DNA of 21,750 nt from the NCBI GenBank assembly GCA_964497495.1, contig CAZCCZ010000049.1:1-21750 (forward strand), written 5' to 3'. Of this stretch, positions 18,830 to 21,750 are shown piece after piece. The position numbers and the translations under genes were made by a program. The stretch is from CAXXOK01 sp964497495 (GTDB taxonomy: Bacteria; Bacillota; Clostridia; Christensenellales; Aristaeellaceae). Positions within the stretch are counted from its first letter, which is position 1; every line of letters begins with the position of its first letter. The notes beneath the pieces were generated by a model. The model worked only from the letters and a program-made list of their open reading frames with translations. It had not been told where the DNA came from and made no database searches.

Positions 18830-21750
18830 TCAGCCCCACTTCTTCCCTTCCTTCACGAGGGCGTCGTCCGGCAGCGCGGGCTTTTCCCCGAAGTAGTACA
18901 GCATCTGCGCGTCGGTCATCTGCAGGCGTTCCTGCACCATTTCGTAGAAATAGGTCGGGCGTTTCTTCAATACGTTGCGCGTGTAATCCAGCCGCGTGTA
19001 CCAGTACCGCAGCGCGCCTTCCGGCGTGGTCGGGGAATCGACGTTGACCGTTTTCTCGTTCTCCTCCGCCCAGCGGTTGAAGTGCATGGTCATTTCCGGT
19101 TCGATGGTCGCCGCCATGGCGTTGAAAATCTCCGTCATCTTCTCCGTGGTGAAGAACTGGTAAATCTGCCCCATCCGCGTCAGGAATTTATCCTTCATCT
19201 CGTCGTTTTCCAGCAGCTTGCGGATCAGCGTATTGTTGATCTTCTGCTGCCCGGCGCCCGCATCCTTCAAATAGGAAGTCATGCTGTCGAACCCGCTGGA
19301 GAAAAGGCCGTAGTCCGCGTCGTAGAAAATCCAACGCCACTTGCTGCCCTCGGTTTTCAGCTTGTAATACCGGATGTTGCCGGGGTCCGAGTTCCCGAAG
19401 AACATTTCGAACGACATGTAGTCGAAGTAATTATCCACGTCGATATGATCCAGAATATACTGCAAGTCCTCCGGATTCGTGCCGGGCGAACTGGCTTCGA
19501 TCTTCTTAATCATCGCTTTATACTCTTTGTTGGAACCGAAAACCGCCTTGTAATTCGCCTCCAGAACGTCCATCTGGTCGGCGTTTTCCAGCCCGATGCC
19601 CTCGTGCTGGGCCACGAAGTATCTGTCCGCGCGTTCCCGCAGGTTATAATGCCCCCAATACTGGCCGTTCAGGTACACCACCACCGGTTGACACGCCTGG
19701 TGAAGTACCGTGGACGGCGTGGATGTGGAGGCGTTGAAGGCGTCGATTAACCGGCTCTGGAAGGAATCGTTGATACGCGTCCATACGCAGTCGTTGCCGC
19801 TGTTGCGGACGACGAGGCCTTTATACTCCGTATACGGCCTGTCGCTGAACAGCGCGGCCTCGAAATACTTGGAACCGTATTTCGCCTTCGCTTTCAGCTT
19901 GAAGGTCTTTTGCGGCATATCCAGGCTGTACTGCCCCTGCAGGCTCATTTCCATGCCCTGGTTCAGCATCTGCGCGCCGTCCGTGGCGTACATTTCCACG
20001 TACCCCGCGCGCGGTAGTTTTCCGTATTTACTGCGGTATATCGCGTTCTTAAACGGGACTTTCGTCTTGTCTACGTTATCCCCCACGGTCAACATGCCCG
20101 TTTCCGGGTTCCACAGTTCGTTCGGGTCGCATACGAGGCTGATGACCGGCAACGTATGATAAACGTTGGGCAGGTAAGTCTGCGTGATTACCTCGCTTGG
20201 CTGCAACATACCGCCCGAATCGTAAGCGCGCGCCCGAAGCACCGTAACGCGGCTGATTTCGAACACGTCGCCGGGGTTGTAGGCCGCCGAACTGTCCGTA
20301 GGCACGGAACCGTCCAGCGAGTAATAAACCGTCGCGCCTTCGGGAACGTTGATGGAAACCTGTATGGTGCCTTTATAATCGCCGCCGGGTATCGAAAACG
20401 ACGGATTGCTTGCATAGCCGAAATATCCGGTGCCGTTCGCGGCTCCGGGCGTGGGTTGGGCAAAGTAATAAAAGCCCGCGTATCCCAGCGAGCGTCCGTA
20501 ACTCTGGTCGGTGGGTATCAGGGAAAGCGGAATCCGGTCCAGTACCCGGCCGGAGGGGTCGCAGAAGGAGACGGTGTCCCCGCCCGCGCGGGAAAGTTTG
20601 AAACTGGTATGCGGTTCGTAATAAGAGCTCGCGGCTGTATTCCCGTCCAGATAGACGATCTTGTATTCCCCCGGCGCAATGGCAGTTCCGTTCGGGAACT
20701 GCCATTTGCGCGGGCGGTTAATACGGTTGCTCAGGCCGTAACCGCTCAGGTCCACGGTCTGGCCGGATGAGTTGTACAGTTCCAGATAATCGCAGTTCTG
20801 CTCCGTCGTGCCGAGCAAGACGGTGTCGTTGGAGGAAAGCACCTCCGAAATGAAAACGCCCGTGGGGTTGAACGCGCGGATCAGCTGATCCGTCTTGCTT
20901 TGGCCGTTCGCGTCGTTCGGGCTGCCCGGCGTCGCCAGGGAGTAGTAAACCCAGGCGCCTGTAGCGTCCCTGCCCACGGAATTATCCGCGGGGACGTTTT
21001 CGATGGATACACGGTCGATCTGGTTCCCGTTGCTGTCGCTTAAGACCAGCGTTTCCCTTTCGGCGCTGATGGAGAAGTTGGTATGCGGCACGCCGTTGGC
21101 CTGTAACTTGTCCTTTCCGCTACAATAAACCAGGAAGTATCCGTCCGCGCCGATGACCGCCGAGTCCGGAAAGCGCCATTTCAGCGGCTTGTTTTCCTTG
21201 TCGCTCATGTAGTAGCCGCCCAGCGATATGGGCTTGTCCGTGGTGTTGTGCAGTTCCAGCCAGTCCACGATGTCGTTGTCCTCGTCCGGGATGCCGACCT
21301 TGGGGTCGGGGCAGATTTCGTTGATGATCAGCGCGCCGGTCTGGGTGGAGTTTTCGGAACGGTACGCCGTAAAGCCCGCTTCCGTGTTTTCAAAGCCGGG
21401 GCTGTAATAATCGGTCAGCTCGTACTGCCGGTTTCCCTCCGCGTCCGTGCCCGTGAGGATGTAGCTCTGGTCGGCGGTCATGGTGGGTGTCACCAGTTCG
21501 TCGATCAGGTACATGTTCGGGTCATACAGGTACAGGTGATCGCCCACGGAGGAAATTTTGAATTTCCCGTGGAAAGGCTTGCCCGCCTCCAGCTGATATC
21601 GCTTGTCCGCGAAAACGACCACGCGCTCCCCCGCCTTGAGCAGATAGGACGGGAACGGAAAGGTAATGCGGTCGGTGCGGTTGGTCAGCATCACGCCTTC
21701 CAGGTTCAAATCCGCGCCCGTGCCGTTGTAGAGTTCCAGCCAGTCGCTGA
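18830..21750 (-). CDS. CotH kinase family protein with lamin-tail domains, 5' end outside window
   Basis: Large, probably exported protein; about 972 residues visible and the frame stays open to the right edge, so start and any signal peptide are missing. In order: a partial lamin-tail domain (DWLELYN at the edge, about 1-110), a second (IINEICPDP, VDWLELHN, about 125-265), a third (ISEVLSSND, DYLELYNSSG, about 285-420), a chitobiase-C-terminal-like beta domain (ATVYYSLDGSVPTDS, about 435-515), and a CotH kinase domain (about 520-890). Kinase marks: KTFKLKAKAK, VRNSGND, NGQYWGHYNLRER, FGNSDPGN and IFYDADYG, where the Asp residues match the metal and catalytic positions of CotH. Spore-coat CotH phosphorylates coat proteins; here a wall or surface target is more likely. 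First gene of the cluster with DUF4956 and VTC proteins. Confidence 0.92.
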   Translation of the reverse strand, partial: SDWLELYNGTGADLNLEGVMLTNRTDRITFPFPSYLLKAGERVVVFADKRYQLEAGKPFHGKFKISSVGDHLYLYDPNMYLIDELVTPTMTADQSYILTGTDAEGNRQYELTDYYSPGFENTEAGFTAYRSENSTQTGALIINEICPDPKVGIPDEDNDIVDWLELHNTTDKPISLGGYYMSDKENKPLKWRFPDSAVIGADGYFLVYCSGKDKLQANGVPHTNFSISAERETLVLSDSNGNQIDRVSIENVPADNSVGRDATGAWVYYSLATPGSPNDANGQSKTDQLIRAFNPTGVFISEVLSSNDTVLLGTTEQNCDYLELYNSSGQTVDLSGYGLSNRINRPRKWQFPNGTAIAPGEYKIVYLDGNTAASSYYEPHTSFKLSRAGGDTVSFCDPSGRVLDRIPLSLIPTDQSYGRSLGYAGFYYFAQPTPGAANGTGYFGYASNPSFSIPGGDYKGTIQVSINVPEGATVYYSLDGSVPTDSSAAYNPGDVFEISRVTVLRARAYDSGGMLQPSEVITQTYLPNVYHTLPVISLVCDPNELWNPETGMLTVGDNVDKTKVPFKNAIYRSKYGKLPRAGYVEMYATDGAQMLNQGMEMSLQGQYSLDMPQKTFKLKAKAKYGSKYFEAALFSDRPYTEYKGLVVRNSGNDCVWTRINDSFQSRLIDAFNASTSTPSTVLHQACQPVVVYLNGQYWGHYNLRERADRYFVAQHEGIGLENADQMDVLEANYKAVFGSNKEYKAMIKKIEASSPGTNPEDLQYILDHIDVDNYFDYMSFEMFFGNSDPGNIRYYKLKTEGSKWRWIFYDADYGLFSSGFDSMTSYLKDAGAGQQKINNTLIRKLLENDEMKDKFLTRMGQIYQFFTTEKMTEIFNAMAATIEPEMTMHFNRWAEENEKTVNVDSPTTPEGALRYWYTRLDYTRNVLKKRPTYFYEMVQERLQMTDAQMLYYFGEKPALPDDALVKEGKKWG

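Noticed and set aside
21707..21709. TTG as the start of the CotH gene
   Set aside because: The reading frame continues upstream to the window edge with lamin-tail residues DWLELYN, so this codon is internal.

Overview
The window reads as a stretch of chromosome from a G+C-rich member of the Bacillota, probably a gut-type Clostridia; this is an inference. The support is near-consensus AGGAGG ribosome binding sites before most genes, sigma-A type promoters (TTGACA, 16-17 bp, TATAAT-like), a Bacillus-type LexA box before lexA, DegV and CotH-family proteins, and a single-subunit XerS-like recombinase. No tRNA, rRNA, CRISPR array or insertion sequence was seen. Coding density is high; the only gene-free stretch over 300 bases is 14592-15290.

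Layout. 1-2949: a two-component system on the minus strand (response regulator 1290-1979 overlapping a histidine kinase that runs off the left edge), preceded by a small membrane protein with a UBA-like/DUF4342 N-terminus (2067-2708). Between that gene and degV lies a regulatory region with a perfect 11-bp tandem repeat and a palindrome. 2950-6187: degV with a strong promoter and terminator, then a convergent GH65 maltose phosphorylase whose promoter carries a LacI-type operator. 6394-11321: one plus-strand operon of an MTA/SAH-deaminase-like amidohydrolase and three translationally coupled GT4-type glycosyltransferases, closed by a bidirectional terminator shared with the next unit. 11382-14591: a minus-strand unit lexA, mgtC-like, psuK, psuG with tight spacing, headed by a LexA-boxed promoter, so pseudouridine breakdown may be partly read from the SOS-controlled lexA promoter. 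14592-15290: intergenic region with the xerS-like promoter, a 28-bp dif-like inverted repeat (11-6-11) at the transcription start, and a leader of about 400 nt. 15291-16439: the tyrosine recombinase. 16523-21750: a minus-strand cluster of a large CotH-kinase protein with lamin-tail domains (5' end outside the window), a DUF4956 membrane protein, a VTC-type polyphosphate polymerase domain protein, and a secreted Cys-His-Asp papain-like protein.

The best candidates for undescribed biology are (i) the CotH / DUF4956 / VTC / secreted papain-like cluster, which looks like one envelope system coupling polyphosphate chemistry to an extracellular kinase-fold protein; (ii) the XerS-like recombinase with a dif-like site directly at its own promoter and a long untranslated leader; and (iii) the tandem 11-bp repeats upstream of the DUF4342 membrane protein, spaced as expected for an OmpR-family regulator, next to genes for exactly such a regulator.
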